From positions 62,001 to 126,000 of the forward strand of contig NZ_FNAJ01000007.1 of assembly GCF_900101905.1 (NCBI RefSeq): a stretch of 64,000 nt of DNA, given 5' to 3'. Of this stretch, positions 31,266 to 39,945 are shown piece after piece. Position 1 is the stretch's first letter. Every line of letters starts with the position of its first letter. The translations under genes and the position numbers were made by a program. Under the pieces are notes generated by a model, which saw only the letters and a program-made list of their open reading frames with translations, was not told the origin of the DNA and ran no database searches. The stretch comes from Myxococcus virescens (GTDB lineage: Bacteria; Myxococcota; Myxococcia; Myxococcales; Myxococcaceae).

Positions 31266-32114
31266 ATGCTCACTGAAGTCCAGGCAGGTCCCTACACCGT
31301 CCGAGGCGTGTCCGTGGGCGGCGTGTACACGTCGCTCCAGGTCCCCGAACTGGACGTCGTGCTCGACGTGGGGCTACCCATTCGTTCCTTTTGTGGCTCG
31401 GACCGCATCTTCTTGAGCCACGCGCACCCGGACCATGCCAGCGGGCTCGGCTCGTTGCTCGGCATCCGTCGGCTCATCGGCAAGGGCGCACCCCAGCTCT
31501 TCCTGCCCGCGGAGATCGAGGCGAACGTCCAGGCGTCGCTCGCCGTGATGTCACGGCTGCACCACACCGCCATGGAGGTGCACACCGTGCCGATGTTGCC
31601 AGGGGACGTGCGGCCCCTGGGGCAAGGTCTGTTTGTCCGCGCGTTCCGGACGCATCACCCGGTGCCGTCGCTCGGCTACCAGTTCTTCCGCCGTGTCGCG
31701 AAGCTCCGCCCCGAGCACCAGTCACTCCCGCCTCAGGAAATCGCCAGGCGGCGGCAAGCAGGCGAAGCGCTCTTTGACGAAGTGGAGCGGCTGGAGCTGG
31801 CCTATGCCACCGACACCCTGTCCCGCGTCCTGGACACGGAGCCGGGCCTCTTCGACTCGCGCGTGCTCATCCTCGAGTGCACCTTCGTCGACGCGCGCCA
31901 CTCCGTGCAGGACGCTCAGGCGAAGGCGCATCTCCACCTGGACGAACTCCTCGCGCGCGCGGACCAGTTCCGCAACGAGGCCCTGGTCCTCATGCACTTC
32001 AGCCAGGCGCTTCCCCCTGAATCCGTCCACGCCACGTTGCGCGCGCGACTGCCGCCGTCGCTGGCCGAACGCGTCCGCGTCTTCGCTCCCGAAGCGGGCC
32101 GCTGGTTCGGGTGA
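31266..32114 (+). CDS. Metallo-beta-lactamase-fold hydrolase (RNase Z-like)
   Basis: 282 residues from ATG 31266 (MLTEVQAGPYTVRG). The zinc motif HxHxDH is seen in LSHAHPDHASGLGSL. Further ligands are likely in FRTHHPVPSLGYQ, YATDTLS (Asp ligand) and LMHFSQALPPE (final His). The early arrangement and ECTFVDARH resemble tRNA 3'-processing RNase Z and related phosphodiesterases more than class B beta-lactamases, but the exosite arm of true RNase Z is not evident. Likely a phosphodiesterase-type hydrolase; substrate unknown. Confidence 0.85.
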   Translation: MLTEVQAGPYTVRGVSVGGVYTSLQVPELDVVLDVGLPIRSFCGSDRIFLSHAHPDHASGLGSLLGIRRLIGKGAPQLFLPAEIEANVQASLAVMSRLHHTAMEVHTVPMLPGDVRPLGQGLFVRAFRTHHPVPSLGYQFFRRVAKLRPEHQSLPPQEIARRRQAGEALFDEVERLELAYATDTLSRVLDTEPGLFDSRVLILECTFVDARHSVQDAQAKAHLHLDELLARADQFRNEALVLMHFSQALPPESVHATLRARLPPSLAERVRVFAPEAGRWFG

Positions 32115-32123
32115 GCCGCGCCC

Positions 32124-32240
32124 GTGACGTCCGTGTCGGAGCGCCAGACCCGGTACGGCAACGACGTGGCGGTGGTGCAGCACGGACCTCTCGTTACTGT
32201 GTTGCACATGAATCGCGACTCGCCACGGCATACCTGTTAA
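32124..32240 (+). pseudogene. Possible truncated N-terminus of an enoyl-CoA hydratase
   Basis: A 38-codon frame from GTG 32124 to TAA 32238-32240 encodes DVAVVQHGPLVTVLHMNRD. This has the spacing of the first beta-hairpin of crotonase-fold proteins (typically xxxExxGPVxTLTLNRP). The frame then stops, and a different gene begins 10 bases later. I read it as a relic of a deleted enoyl-CoA hydratase/isomerase gene, though a chance match in a 136-base gap is possible. Confidence 0.35.
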
Positions 32241-32250
32241 AGCGCGGCGC

Positions 32251-33408
32251 ATGAGCACGTCATCGCCCAGGCATGTTCTCGTGGCTGGGGCTGGAATTGG
32301 TGGACTCACGCTGGCTTGCGCGCTTCGGCGCGCGGGCCTCTCCGTCACTGTCTTCGAGCGCTCCGACACCTTGAAATGGGTGGGTGCGGGCCTCACGGTT
32401 CAGATGAACGCCTCGGCGGCCCTGCGCCGCGTCGGCCTGTGCGACGAGGTGGCCCAGGCCGGTGCGTGTCCCACGGACAGCGCGATTCTGAAGCCGTCGG
32501 GCTCGGCGCTCACGCGGCTTCCGGTGACTCGAATTCAGGAGGAGTTGGGGCTGCCGCTGGTGTGTATCCACAGGGCGCGGCTCCAGTCCGTGCTGCTGGC
32601 CCATGCCGGGGAGGAGAACGTCCGGATGGGGCTCACCGTGACGGCGTTTCACGACGACGGGCAGACGGTGACGGTGCGGTTGTCGGACGGCAGCTCGGTG
32701 ACGGGCGATGCGCTGGTGGGCGCGGACGGGCTGCGTTCGGTGGTGCGCGGGGCGCTGCTGGGCGACGCGCCGTTGCGCTATTCGGGCTACACGAGCTGGC
32801 GGGGCGTGTGCTCAGACGTCCCGAGCGCGACGCCGGGACTTGTTTCAGAGACGTGGGGGCCTGGGGCGCGCTTCGGTGTGGTGCCCATTGGCTTCGGGCA
32901 AACGTACTGGTTCGCCACGCAGAATGCTCCGGCCGGAGGGCAGGATGCCCCCGGGGAGACACGGGCCCGGTTGCAGTCCCTCTTCGGCGGGTGGCACGCG
33001 CCCATCGCGGACCTGATTGCCGCGACGGAGGAAGCGAACATCATCCGCACGGACATCCACGACCGGCCGCCCGCCAGCCGCTGGAGCCGGGGCCGGGTGA
33101 CCTTGTTGGGAGACGCCGCGCACCCGATGACGCCCAACATGGGGCAGGGCGGGTGTCAGGCCATCGAGGATGCCGTGGTGCTGGCCGAGCTGCTGGCCGC
33201 GGAGGGCCCCGTGGACGCGGCGCTGGCGGCCTACGAGCAACGCCGGCTCGAGCGTGCCAACAGCTTCGTGACGCGTTCCTGGAGCCTGGGGCGCGTGGCC
33301 CAGTGGGAGAGTTCAGCGGGGCGCTTCATTCGTAATGCGCTCTTCCAACTCGTGCCTCGAGGGCTCGCCGCCCGGCAGGTCCGCGCGTTGGTGCGCGACG
33401 CCGAGTAG
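32251..33408 (+). CDS. FAD-dependent monooxygenase (aromatic hydroxylase type)
   Basis: 385 residues. An FAD Rossmann motif is at the start (VLVAGAGIGGLTLACALRRAGL). The GD/DG motif region reads ALVGADGLRSVVR, and the second FAD motif LLGDAAHPMTPNMGQGGCQAIEDA. The layout matches salicylate hydroxylase, 3-hydroxybenzoate hydroxylase and zeaxanthin epoxidase-like class A flavin monooxygenases, which use NAD(P)H and oxygen. Substrate cannot be deduced and no catabolic cluster surrounds it. Confidence 0.9.
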   Translation: MSTSSPRHVLVAGAGIGGLTLACALRRAGLSVTVFERSDTLKWVGAGLTVQMNASAALRRVGLCDEVAQAGACPTDSAILKPSGSALTRLPVTRIQEELGLPLVCIHRARLQSVLLAHAGEENVRMGLTVTAFHDDGQTVTVRLSDGSSVTGDALVGADGLRSVVRGALLGDAPLRYSGYTSWRGVCSDVPSATPGLVSETWGPGARFGVVPIGFGQTYWFATQNAPAGGQDAPGETRARLQSLFGGWHAPIADLIAATEEANIIRTDIHDRPPASRWSRGRVTLLGDAAHPMTPNMGQGGCQAIEDAVVLAELLAAEGPVDAALAAYEQRRLERANSFVTRSWSLGRVAQWESSAGRFIRNALFQLVPRGLAARQVRALVRDAE

Positions 33409-33427
33409 GGCGCTCGAGGCGCGGTTT

Positions 33428-34138
33428 CTAGAGGTCCAGTCCAAGCAGCGCCCCCGCGAACGGGCCGTCGAGCGAAACCGTGAACGCGGCCGCATCAGGC
33501 GTCGGCTGGAGCCCGTCCGCCTGTTCGAAGTAGCGCGCATAGCCCCCATGGACGCGCGCATGGACGTAACGACTCAGCTTGACCTGGATCGCAGCCAGTC
33601 CGCCCGCGCCGAAGGCCCACTTGCGCATGCGGCCCTCATAGAAGTTGTTGCCGCCAATGGGCGTGTAGCCCGGCTCCCCTGGCTGCACCTGACCAATCTG
33701 CCCCGTGGGCAGTGAGACCTCCGCCGCGCTGCCGAACGCGCTCACCCCGAGCGTCACGTGTCGTGTCAGCGAGAACCGCTTCTCCAGCCCCGGCCGCAGC
33801 GCCAGCACCTGGACGTCACCACCCGCCAGGTACCAGTCGATGCCGTTCGTCCACCACCAGTCGCTCCGTTCGGAGCCACGGAGGAGGTTGAAGTGGAGTC
33901 CGCCGGAAAGGCGCGCGGCTCCGCTTCGGGCGTTCACCGTCTTCACCCGTGAACGCAGCGTTGGCACCTCCGTCGCGGGATGCCGCATCGGAGACAGCGT
34001 CCCACCGACCTCCACCGCGAGCTGTGGCGGCGGGAGCGTCGCTTCCTGCGCTGGGGGCGGCTCTGCTCCCAGGGCTGGAGAGGACAGGCAGGCAGACATC
34101 AGCAAGCCGATGGTGGACACCGCGCGAGTGACGCACAT
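33428..34138 (-). CDS. Predicted outer-membrane barrel protein, unknown function
   Basis: 236 residues. The ATG at 34138 is preceded by GGAGG at 7 bases. A signal peptide (MCVTRAVSTIGLLMSACLSSPALGA) leads to beta-rich sequence with aromatic girdle patterns (SGGLHFNLLRGSERSDWWWTNGIDWYL, VHARVHGGYARYF), ending FAGALLGLDL. The MSAC in the signal region could be mistaken for a lipobox, but the ALGA cleavage site fits better. It follows the DUF4139 pair on the same strand after 93 bases and may belong to that unit. Confidence 0.72.
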   Translation of the reverse strand: MCVTRAVSTIGLLMSACLSSPALGAEPPPAQEATLPPPQLAVEVGGTLSPMRHPATEVPTLRSRVKTVNARSGAARLSGGLHFNLLRGSERSDWWWTNGIDWYLAGGDVQVLALRPGLEKRFSLTRHVTLGVSAFGSAAEVSLPTGQIGQVQPGEPGYTPIGGNNFYEGRMRKWAFGAGGLAAIQVKLSRYVHARVHGGYARYFEQADGLQPTPDAAAFTVSLDGPFAGALLGLDL

Positions 34139-34231
34139 GGGGCTTCCTCCCGGGGGGATGAATGCTTCCGCCGGAACCACGGTGGAAGTCCCGGCCCCCC
34201 GGGGCTGTTTCGCGGTGGAACCCGGGCCTGC

Positions 34232-35788
34232 TCAGAGCCCGGCCACCTTCGCCGCGCTCGTCACCACGTAGTCCATCGCCAGCTCCTGCTGCGAGCGGGG
34301 CGACGCCGTCAGCTCGAAGCGGACGATGCCATCCTCGCTGACGCGCGCGGGCGCGGGCTTCGTGCTCTCCCGCTGCAACTGGATTTCCACCGACTCCACC
34401 TCGGAGACGGGAATCCGTTCCTCGATGGCCACCGGCACCGCCTTCGCGCCCATGTTGGAGAGGAACAGCCGCACCTTGTGCGTCGTCACCTTGCGGCCGG
34501 TGAGCCGGCTGGTCTCCCGCCCCACGTCCTCCGTTCGCGCCACGCGCAGCGCGTCCTCGCTGCCGAAGCCCAGCTTCACGCGCTCGCCCTTGCCGGTGAA
34601 GCGCAGCTGCGCACGCCCCACATAGCCGTGGGTCCGCACCAGCTTCACGGGGCCCGCGAGCAACACCGTGGGGCCCGTGTTGTCGAACCGGGCCACGCGG
34701 TGCACCAGGGGGGACTGCTCCGGCATGGCCACCAGCTCGGAGGTCGCGGGCGCGGTGAACTGGAACAGGGGCACGCGGTAGGGCTCGCCGTCCGGTGGCA
34801 CACTGGCCCGATGCGGGGCCGTCACCGTCAGCGGTTCACCTCCGTCGTCCATGCCCGGTAGCGCGTCCTCCCGCCGGGCAGCGCCGGGCTCGCCCGCGGT
34901 CTGGATGACCTCCTCACGGATGGCCACCTCCACCACCTGCTTCTCGCGCTCCGTCTTGTCCCGCAGCCACAGCCGGTCCTCCTGGAGCCGCGGCGGCGTG
35001 GCGCCCAGCGTGGGCCGCGCGGTGGAGAACGCCAACTCCACGTCCTTCCACTCCTCGCCGGTGCGCTGCCAGACGACGGCCTCGCACTCCAGGGTGACGG
35101 ACTCACCGGAGGCTTCGCGGGACAGCGTGGCGCGGTAGGACGGCCGCCAGGCCGTGCAGGGCACCAGGTACGTGACGGACAGCGTGGCGGGCCCGCCCGT
35201 GGGGTGGCCCACCTCCAGCTCGGCCTGCGTGTCGACCGTTGGCTCCAGGAGCTCGACAGCCGTCTGCGAGGCCCGTGCTTCGTCGAGCTGCTCCCGCAGT
35301 CGCAACGTCCGGCGCGCAGCCTCCCTGAGCGCCGAGTCCGCGGACAGCTGCTCGCGGCGCACCGTCTCCAACTGCTCCCGCCACGTCTCCGGCCGCGACT
35401 GTCCGGCGCCTGCCTGCTCGGAGATGGCGCGGTGGACATCGGCGCGCGCGGTGTCCAACAGCCGCAGCCGCGCCGCCAGCCGGGTTTCGTCCGCGACCAC
35501 GCGCCGGAGCTCCTGCTCCAGCTCCGCGACGCGCTTTCCGAGCGCCGTGCGGTGTTCGCGCTCGGCCTCGGGTGGTTGCGGCTTCGTCGCCCGGCGGATG
35601 CGTGCCTGGGAGATGGTGCCACCCGCGACCTTCGCCTGGAGCGAACGGTCCACGGCGAGCGGGGACAGTCCCTGGATGACCAGTCGCTGCGTTCCCACCG
35701 ACAGGGGAATCTCCCCCCGCCGCTCGACGAGCGCCCGGTCCTCGAGGACGGTGACCTTGACCACGGGCAGGGTGAAAGGGGTGCCCAT
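34232..35788 (-). CDS. DUF4139-type (MuiA-like) protein, second of a coupled pair
   Basis: 518 residues, no signal peptide. The N-terminal part (FTLPVVKVTVLEDRALVERRGEIPLSVGTQRLVIQGLSPL, residues 4-43) is the strand-rich start seen in mucoidy-inhibitor A-like proteins. A coiled coil follows (about 75-170, REHRTALGKRVAELEQELRRV), then the conserved YLVPCTAWRPSYRATL and the C-terminal DUF4139 beta domain. The start overlaps the stop of the preceding gene (ATGATG), with GGAGG 5 bases upstream, so the pair is translationally coupled. The role of the family is not established. It is shorter than its partner and lacks the Pro-rich insert. Confidence 0.85.
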   Translation of the reverse strand: MGTPFTLPVVKVTVLEDRALVERRGEIPLSVGTQRLVIQGLSPLAVDRSLQAKVAGGTISQARIRRATKPQPPEAEREHRTALGKRVAELEQELRRVVADETRLAARLRLLDTARADVHRAISEQAGAGQSRPETWREQLETVRREQLSADSALREAARRTLRLREQLDEARASQTAVELLEPTVDTQAELEVGHPTGGPATLSVTYLVPCTAWRPSYRATLSREASGESVTLECEAVVWQRTGEEWKDVELAFSTARPTLGATPPRLQEDRLWLRDKTEREKQVVEVAIREEVIQTAGEPGAARREDALPGMDDGGEPLTVTAPHRASVPPDGEPYRVPLFQFTAPATSELVAMPEQSPLVHRVARFDNTGPTVLLAGPVKLVRTHGYVGRAQLRFTGKGERVKLGFGSEDALRVARTEDVGRETSRLTGRKVTTHKVRLFLSNMGAKAVPVAIEERIPVSEVESVEIQLQRESTKPAPARVSEDGIVRFELTASPRSQQELAMDYVVTSAAKVAGL

Positions 35789-37995
35789 CATGTCCTCCGG
35801 TTGCCGCCGCCGAGCATCTTGTTGCCCGGAATCTTGACGGTCCATGTCGCCTTCAGCGTCTGTGCTTCACCTGGCTGGAGCACCACGCGCCACGCGCGCT
35901 CGCCCTCCACCTTCGCTTCACCGGGCAAGGGCAGGCGCTTCTGCCAGAGCGGGGCCACTTCCAACTCCTCCACCTTGATGTCCTTCTCCGTGTGGACGGG
36001 AACGGTCGGCACGCGCTCGCACACCTCGACCAGGACGCGATTGCTCAGCCGGTTGGCCAGCTCCACCGACACGTGGTGCGTCAGCATCGTCGAGCCGCCG
36101 AACATGCCGCCCGTCGCCTCGTCGAACCGTGTGTTGCGCGCGACCTTGATGGACTCCTCCACACCGAGCCCCAGCCGCTGGGTCGAGCCCGGGGCCATGG
36201 TGGGCAAGGGGGACGTCATCAGGAACTCGTTCTCCAGCGTGACGTCCACGGGACCTGCCAGCAGCGGATACGGCGTCCGGTTCTCCACGCGCACCGTGCG
36301 GAACGCACGCGGCTCCACGGAGGGGACGCAGACGTATTCCGCGGACAGCCCCACGGGCACCGACAACACCGGCACGGTGTGCCACGCTCCATCCGAAGGC
36401 ACGTCCGCGCGCGTCTCCACATCGAAGCGCGCATCGAAGTGCGGCGAGGACGTGCGTGGCGGCTGGGACCACGCTGGCGCGGGGGCGGCCCAGATGGAAG
36501 AGGTCTCCTGCAGACTCAGGGCGACTCGCACGGTGATGTCGATCTGCGCGTGGACCTCCGCCAGGGCCACCAGCTCCTGGGTGAGGTGCCCGGGGCGCGG
36601 TTGCAACCTGCCACGCGCGCCCAGGTCATCCGCGGGCGGCATGGTCAGGCGGTCGTAGTCCAGCAGTGCGTCGGAGGGCTCCTGCCTCGGAGGTGTTCGC
36701 TCGCCACCGCCACCGCCACCGCCCAGCGAGGCGGTATCCATGCTGAGCCCGTCTCCGTCATCGTCGAATGAACTCTCGGGCTCCTCCTCGAACTCGGCCG
36801 GAGGTGGCGGTCGGCGCGCGCGCGACATCAGGCCACCACCTCGCGATCGCGATCGCGTCTCCTCATCCTCGGGGGCAGCGGCACTGGGGCGCATCGGAGC
36901 ACTTCGAGGGGCCGCCGCCGGCGGAGGCGGTGGCGCGGCCGCTTCCGGCATGGCGAAGTCGGGCTTGGGCGCGACGGGCACGGCACTGCGCTTGTTCTTC
37001 CGGGGCTGCTCGAGGCCGGCGGGCATGGGCTCGGGCTCGGCTGGGAGCTCGGGCTGAACCGGCGTGGGCGTCCGCGTGGCGTCGTAGCCCGCGAACAGCT
37101 CCTCGAGCCCCGGTGGCGCCTCCCTCCAGCCCGAACGCGCGGGAGCCGGTTGATGGCGGCCAATGCGCAGCGCCTTCAGCTCGGGGACTTCCGCATGCCG
37201 GGCGAGGTCCGCGGTGGAGACCGCGAGCTTCACCCCGGTCCAGTCCTCGCCGGTGCGCTGGAGCACGGAGGCGCGCATGCGCAGCGTTCCCTCTTCCAGC
37301 GTGCGCGGCAGGCGCAAGTCGTAGGTGGGCACCCAGCGCGCCCCCTGCACGGCGTATTCGAGCGCGAGCCGCGCCCCCAGGTCCGCGGGGAGGGGGCCCG
37401 ACAGCGTCAGCACGACCGCGCGGTACACGCGGGCGCGCTGGCCTCGCACGGACGAAGAGGCTTCGGCGACGCGGTTGCGCCGCAAGCGCAGCTCGGCTTC
37501 GGCGTCACGCTGCTGCCGCTCCAGGTCCAGCTTCCGCGAATGCAGCGCGGCGAGCTCGGTGTCCACGAAGGACATGAGGGACAGCATCGCGGACACGGGG
37601 GCGTCCCGGGGCTCCTGCGCTTCCTTCGGCCGGGGCGGAAACCCGGGGGACAGCTTCGACAGCGCATCCAGTTCCTGCCCCACGCGCGCGAGCTGTTGGG
37701 TGAGGTCGGCGAGGCGGTGCTCGGCTTCTTCCAAGGCGCGGTGCTCCGCGGGCACGTCGACTTCAGGCGGAAGCTGGACGTCATAGGTGGGACGAAGGTC
37801 GCGCACGGCGAGTCCCGACGGGCCGTGCACCACGGACGCCCGGAGCGAGCCGGGTTGCAGCGACAGGGGCAGTCCATTGATTCGCACCTGCGTGGGCAGC
37901 ATCCCCCCCGCCGTGGGAATCGTGGCGACCCGCGTACAAAGCGCCCCCTCCGCGTGGACGGTGACGGCTTCGAGGTTCGATGTGACGACGAGCAT
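35788..37995 (-). CDS. DUF4139-type protein with long disordered insert, first of a coupled pair
   Basis: 735 residues from ATG 37995. It shares the plan of its downstream partner: N-terminal VTVHAEGALCTRVATIPTAGG, a coiled coil (about 85-200), then LEYAVQGARWVPTYDLRLPR, the counterpart of the CTAWRPSYRATL segment, and a C-terminal DUF4139 domain (TLKATWTVKIPGNKMLGGG). Between them lies about 200 residues of Pro/Ala/Arg/Glu-rich low-complexity sequence (near 280-480), including a Gly run. Lengths and domain order suggest the two arose by duplication and act as a heteromeric pair. No signal peptide is visible, so a cytoplasmic site is likely. Confidence 0.83.
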   Translation of the reverse strand: MLVVTSNLEAVTVHAEGALCTRVATIPTAGGMLPTQVRINGLPLSLQPGSLRASVVHGPSGLAVRDLRPTYDVQLPPEVDVPAEHRALEEAEHRLADLTQQLARVGQELDALSKLSPGFPPRPKEAQEPRDAPVSAMLSLMSFVDTELAALHSRKLDLERQQRDAEAELRLRRNRVAEASSSVRGQRARVYRAVVLTLSGPLPADLGARLALEYAVQGARWVPTYDLRLPRTLEEGTLRMRASVLQRTGEDWTGVKLAVSTADLARHAEVPELKALRIGRHQPAPARSGWREAPPGLEELFAGYDATRTPTPVQPELPAEPEPMPAGLEQPRKNKRSAVPVAPKPDFAMPEAAAPPPPPAAAPRSAPMRPSAAAPEDEETRSRSRGGGLMSRARRPPPPAEFEEEPESSFDDDGDGLSMDTASLGGGGGGGERTPPRQEPSDALLDYDRLTMPPADDLGARGRLQPRPGHLTQELVALAEVHAQIDITVRVALSLQETSSIWAAPAPAWSQPPRTSSPHFDARFDVETRADVPSDGAWHTVPVLSVPVGLSAEYVCVPSVEPRAFRTVRVENRTPYPLLAGPVDVTLENEFLMTSPLPTMAPGSTQRLGLGVEESIKVARNTRFDEATGGMFGGSTMLTHHVSVELANRLSNRVLVEVCERVPTVPVHTEKDIKVEELEVAPLWQKRLPLPGEAKVEGERAWRVVLQPGEAQTLKATWTVKIPGNKMLGGGNRRT

Positions 37996-38119
37996 GGCTG
38001 CTCACCGTAATCGAGGTGTCTGATAAAAATCAGTCCCCCCAGACAAAAGGCACCAACCCGTGAGGTCGGGATGCCCTGGGGCCGGATTGACGACACGCTG
38101 CCATTGGAGCTAGCGCGCC

Positions 38120-38668
38120 TCAGCTCTTCTCGGTGCTCGCCACGGGCGGAGACTGGGGCCGCTGACGCTTCAAGGGGCGGCCCACGCAGTCACGTCCCGG
38201 CTTCGGCTCGCGGGTGCTGCGCGGGCGGTACTCCCAATGCCAGGGCTCGGAGCGCACCGTGCGCTTGAAGCCGAAGCGGCACGCATTCGACACGAGCCAG
38301 TCATAGGTCGGTGTCTTGACGCCGCCGATGACCAGGTCCACCGCGAGGCCTCGCTGATGGTTGGAGCGCCCGGGCCGTGCCGCCTGGGGCCCCTTGCCCT
38401 TGCGGTAGCGCTCATAGAGCCGGCGCTGCTTCGCGGGGGAGCGGTAGCCGCTGTGGACCCAGAGGTAGATGTTCTTCGAACGCGCTTCGGCCTTCATCCG
38501 CCGGTACGCGTCCGCGGCGTCGGCATGAAGCAACTGCCCGTTCTTGAGACGAACGAGCCGACTGCCCTTCGCCTCACTTCGCCGGGGCTTTGCGTCGCCG
38601 GCGACGGCTTGGGGCGCGAACAGACACAGGAGGATGAAGACTCCCCAGCGGAGCAGCGCGAGCGACAT
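38120..38668 (-). CDS. M15-family peptidase (D-alanyl-D-alanine carboxypeptidase type)
   Basis: 182 residues from ATG 38668, chosen for its signal peptide (MSLALLRWGVFILLCLFAPQAVA). The zinc-peptidase motifs are clear: HSGYRSPAKQRRLY, SNHQRGLAVDLV (first zinc His and Asp, S-x-H-x2-G-x2-x-D type) and SEPWHWEY (last zinc His with catalytic Glu). These belong to VanY/DacC-like enzymes that trim cell-wall peptides or recycle muropeptides. A basic C-terminal tail follows. Confidence 0.88.
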   Translation of the reverse strand: MSLALLRWGVFILLCLFAPQAVAGDAKPRRSEAKGSRLVRLKNGQLLHADAADAYRRMKAEARSKNIYLWVHSGYRSPAKQRRLYERYRKGKGPQAARPGRSNHQRGLAVDLVIGGVKTPTYDWLVSNACRFGFKRTVRSEPWHWEYRPRSTREPKPGRDCVGRPLKRQRPQSPPVASTEKS

Positions 38669-38752
38669 GTTTGGACGCCGGCCCCGTGGCCGGAATCCGA
38701 ACTTTCGCGCGTCTGTGCCTCGACGCAAGCAGACGGGAAGGCGAGCGCCTGT

Positions 38753-39157
38753 TCAGAACAGTTTCAATTGCGCGTCCGGAGTCTTCACTTCACGCGGAGG
38801 CAACGGCTGGAATCCATGTGCGCGGGCCCACGCCTCACTGGGGCCCGTCCAATGGTGTGACGCCATCCGGACGTGGTCGCGCTCGTCGAAGGTGACGCCC
38901 TCCGCCTCCAGGGCCTCGCGCTGTCCGTAACCCGAGGTGCTGATCCCACCCGTGCGGTTGATGACGCGTTGCCAGGGCACGCTGTCCGCGCGGGCGCCCA
39001 ACGCGCCCAGTGCATGTCCCACGACGCGGGCATCGCAGCCATCACCGACGATGGCGGCGATGTCCCCATATGTGGCCACCTGCCCATGCGGCACTTGCGA
39101 GGTGACGGTGTAGATGCGCTCGAAGTAGTCGCGCTCGTCGCGTGGCGGTGTGGACAT
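38753..39157 (-). CDS. Alkyltransferase-like protein (ATL), MGMT family without the acceptor cysteine
   Basis: 134 residues. The winged-helix DNA-binding part of O6-alkylguanine transferases is present (FERIYTVTSQVPHGQVATYGDIAAIVG, ARVVGHALGAL). The active-site PCHR is replaced by PWQRVIN, with Trp where the alkyl-accepting Cys should be. This is the signature of ATL proteins, which flip and mark O6-alkylguanine for nucleotide excision repair. The family's N-terminal MGMT domain is absent. It was probably annotated as a methyltransferase elsewhere, but it should not transfer methyl groups. Confidence 0.9.
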   Translation of the reverse strand: MSTPPRDERDYFERIYTVTSQVPHGQVATYGDIAAIVGDGCDARVVGHALGALGARADSVPWQRVINRTGGISTSGYGQREALEAEGVTFDERDHVRMASHHWTGPSEAWARAHGFQPLPPREVKTPDAQLKLF

Positions 39158-39223
39158 GCGGGCTCCTGTCCCATTCGGAAACGGCGTGGGGGCGGCGTCA
39201 ACCTTTGTATGTAGTGTGAAGGC

Positions 39224-39754
39224 TCAGCCGCTGCGCGAGCCCAGCCCGGTGGCCTCGCCCGCGCGCAGGCGCTCATGCAGGGTGCGGGTGAGCAGGTACC
39301 AGAACTGCACGTTGCCCACGCTCAGGATGTCGCCGTCGCGCAGCACGGCCTCGCGGCCACCCAGGGAGCGGGCGTTGAGGAAGGTGCCGTTGGTGGAGCC
39401 CAGGTCCTGCACGGTGCAGCGCTGGTCGGCTTCGTTCCACCGCAGCTCCGCGTGCATCTTGGACACGGACGCGTCATCGACGACCAGGTCGCAGTCCATG
39501 CGGCGGCCAATGCGCAGCCGGTCGGTGGCGTTGAGCGGCGGCAGGGTGGCCACGCGCAGGTGTTCGAACTCGAACAGCAAGGCCAGCATGCCCTGTTCGA
39601 TTTCCGAGGGCGCCGCCATGCGGGTGGGGGCGAGCACGGCGGTCGAGGCCTCGGAAGGCGGGCGCTGGATGAGTGCGAAAGGCCCCAGTTGACGCTGGAA
39701 GGCACTGGAGGGCAGGGCGGCACCGAGCCCGCGCAATTCCTGGACGGACAGCAC
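39224..39754 (-). CDS. FHA-domain protein
   Basis: 176 residues from a GTG start. An N-terminal helical portion (about 70 residues) is followed by a canonical FHA domain: LRIGRRMDCDLVVDDASVSKMHAELRW (residues about 80-106), then VQDLGSTNGTFLNARSL with the phosphothreonine-binding Ser/Arg/His/Asn set, and LRDGDILSVGNVQFWYL. FHA modules read Ser/Thr kinase signalling, which is abundant in myxobacteria. No catalytic domain is attached. It is divergent from greA. Confidence 0.85.
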   Translation of the reverse strand: MLSVQELRGLGAALPSSAFQRQLGPFALIQRPPSEASTAVLAPTRMAAPSEIEQGMLALLFEFEHLRVATLPPLNATDRLRIGRRMDCDLVVDDASVSKMHAELRWNEADQRCTVQDLGSTNGTFLNARSLGGREAVLRDGDILSVGNVQFWYLLTRTLHERLRAGEATGLGSRSG

Positions 39755-39821
39755 GGGGGGCAGACTAGCGGGTCAAAGGGCGCGCGCCCAGCCCATCCCC
39801 CCGTTCCCTGTACGGGTTTCA

Positions 39822-39851
39822 TTGACCAACTTGTCAGTGGTTCCTTACATT
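39822..39851 (+). promoter_or_regulatory. Likely housekeeping promoter of greA
   Basis: TTGACC (39822-39827, five of six consensus) and TACATT (39846-39851, four of six) are separated by 18 bases. This stretch is unusually AT-rich for the window and lies about 95 bases upstream of the greA start. Confidence 0.5.
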
Positions 39852-39945
39852 GGGCTTTTGTTTGGTCGCGGGGGCCGGGCTCCGGAAGAGGAGCGCCGGC
39901 CCTCCATCTTATTTGAACCTGGGAGTGGTGGAAGGAGCTGTGTCG

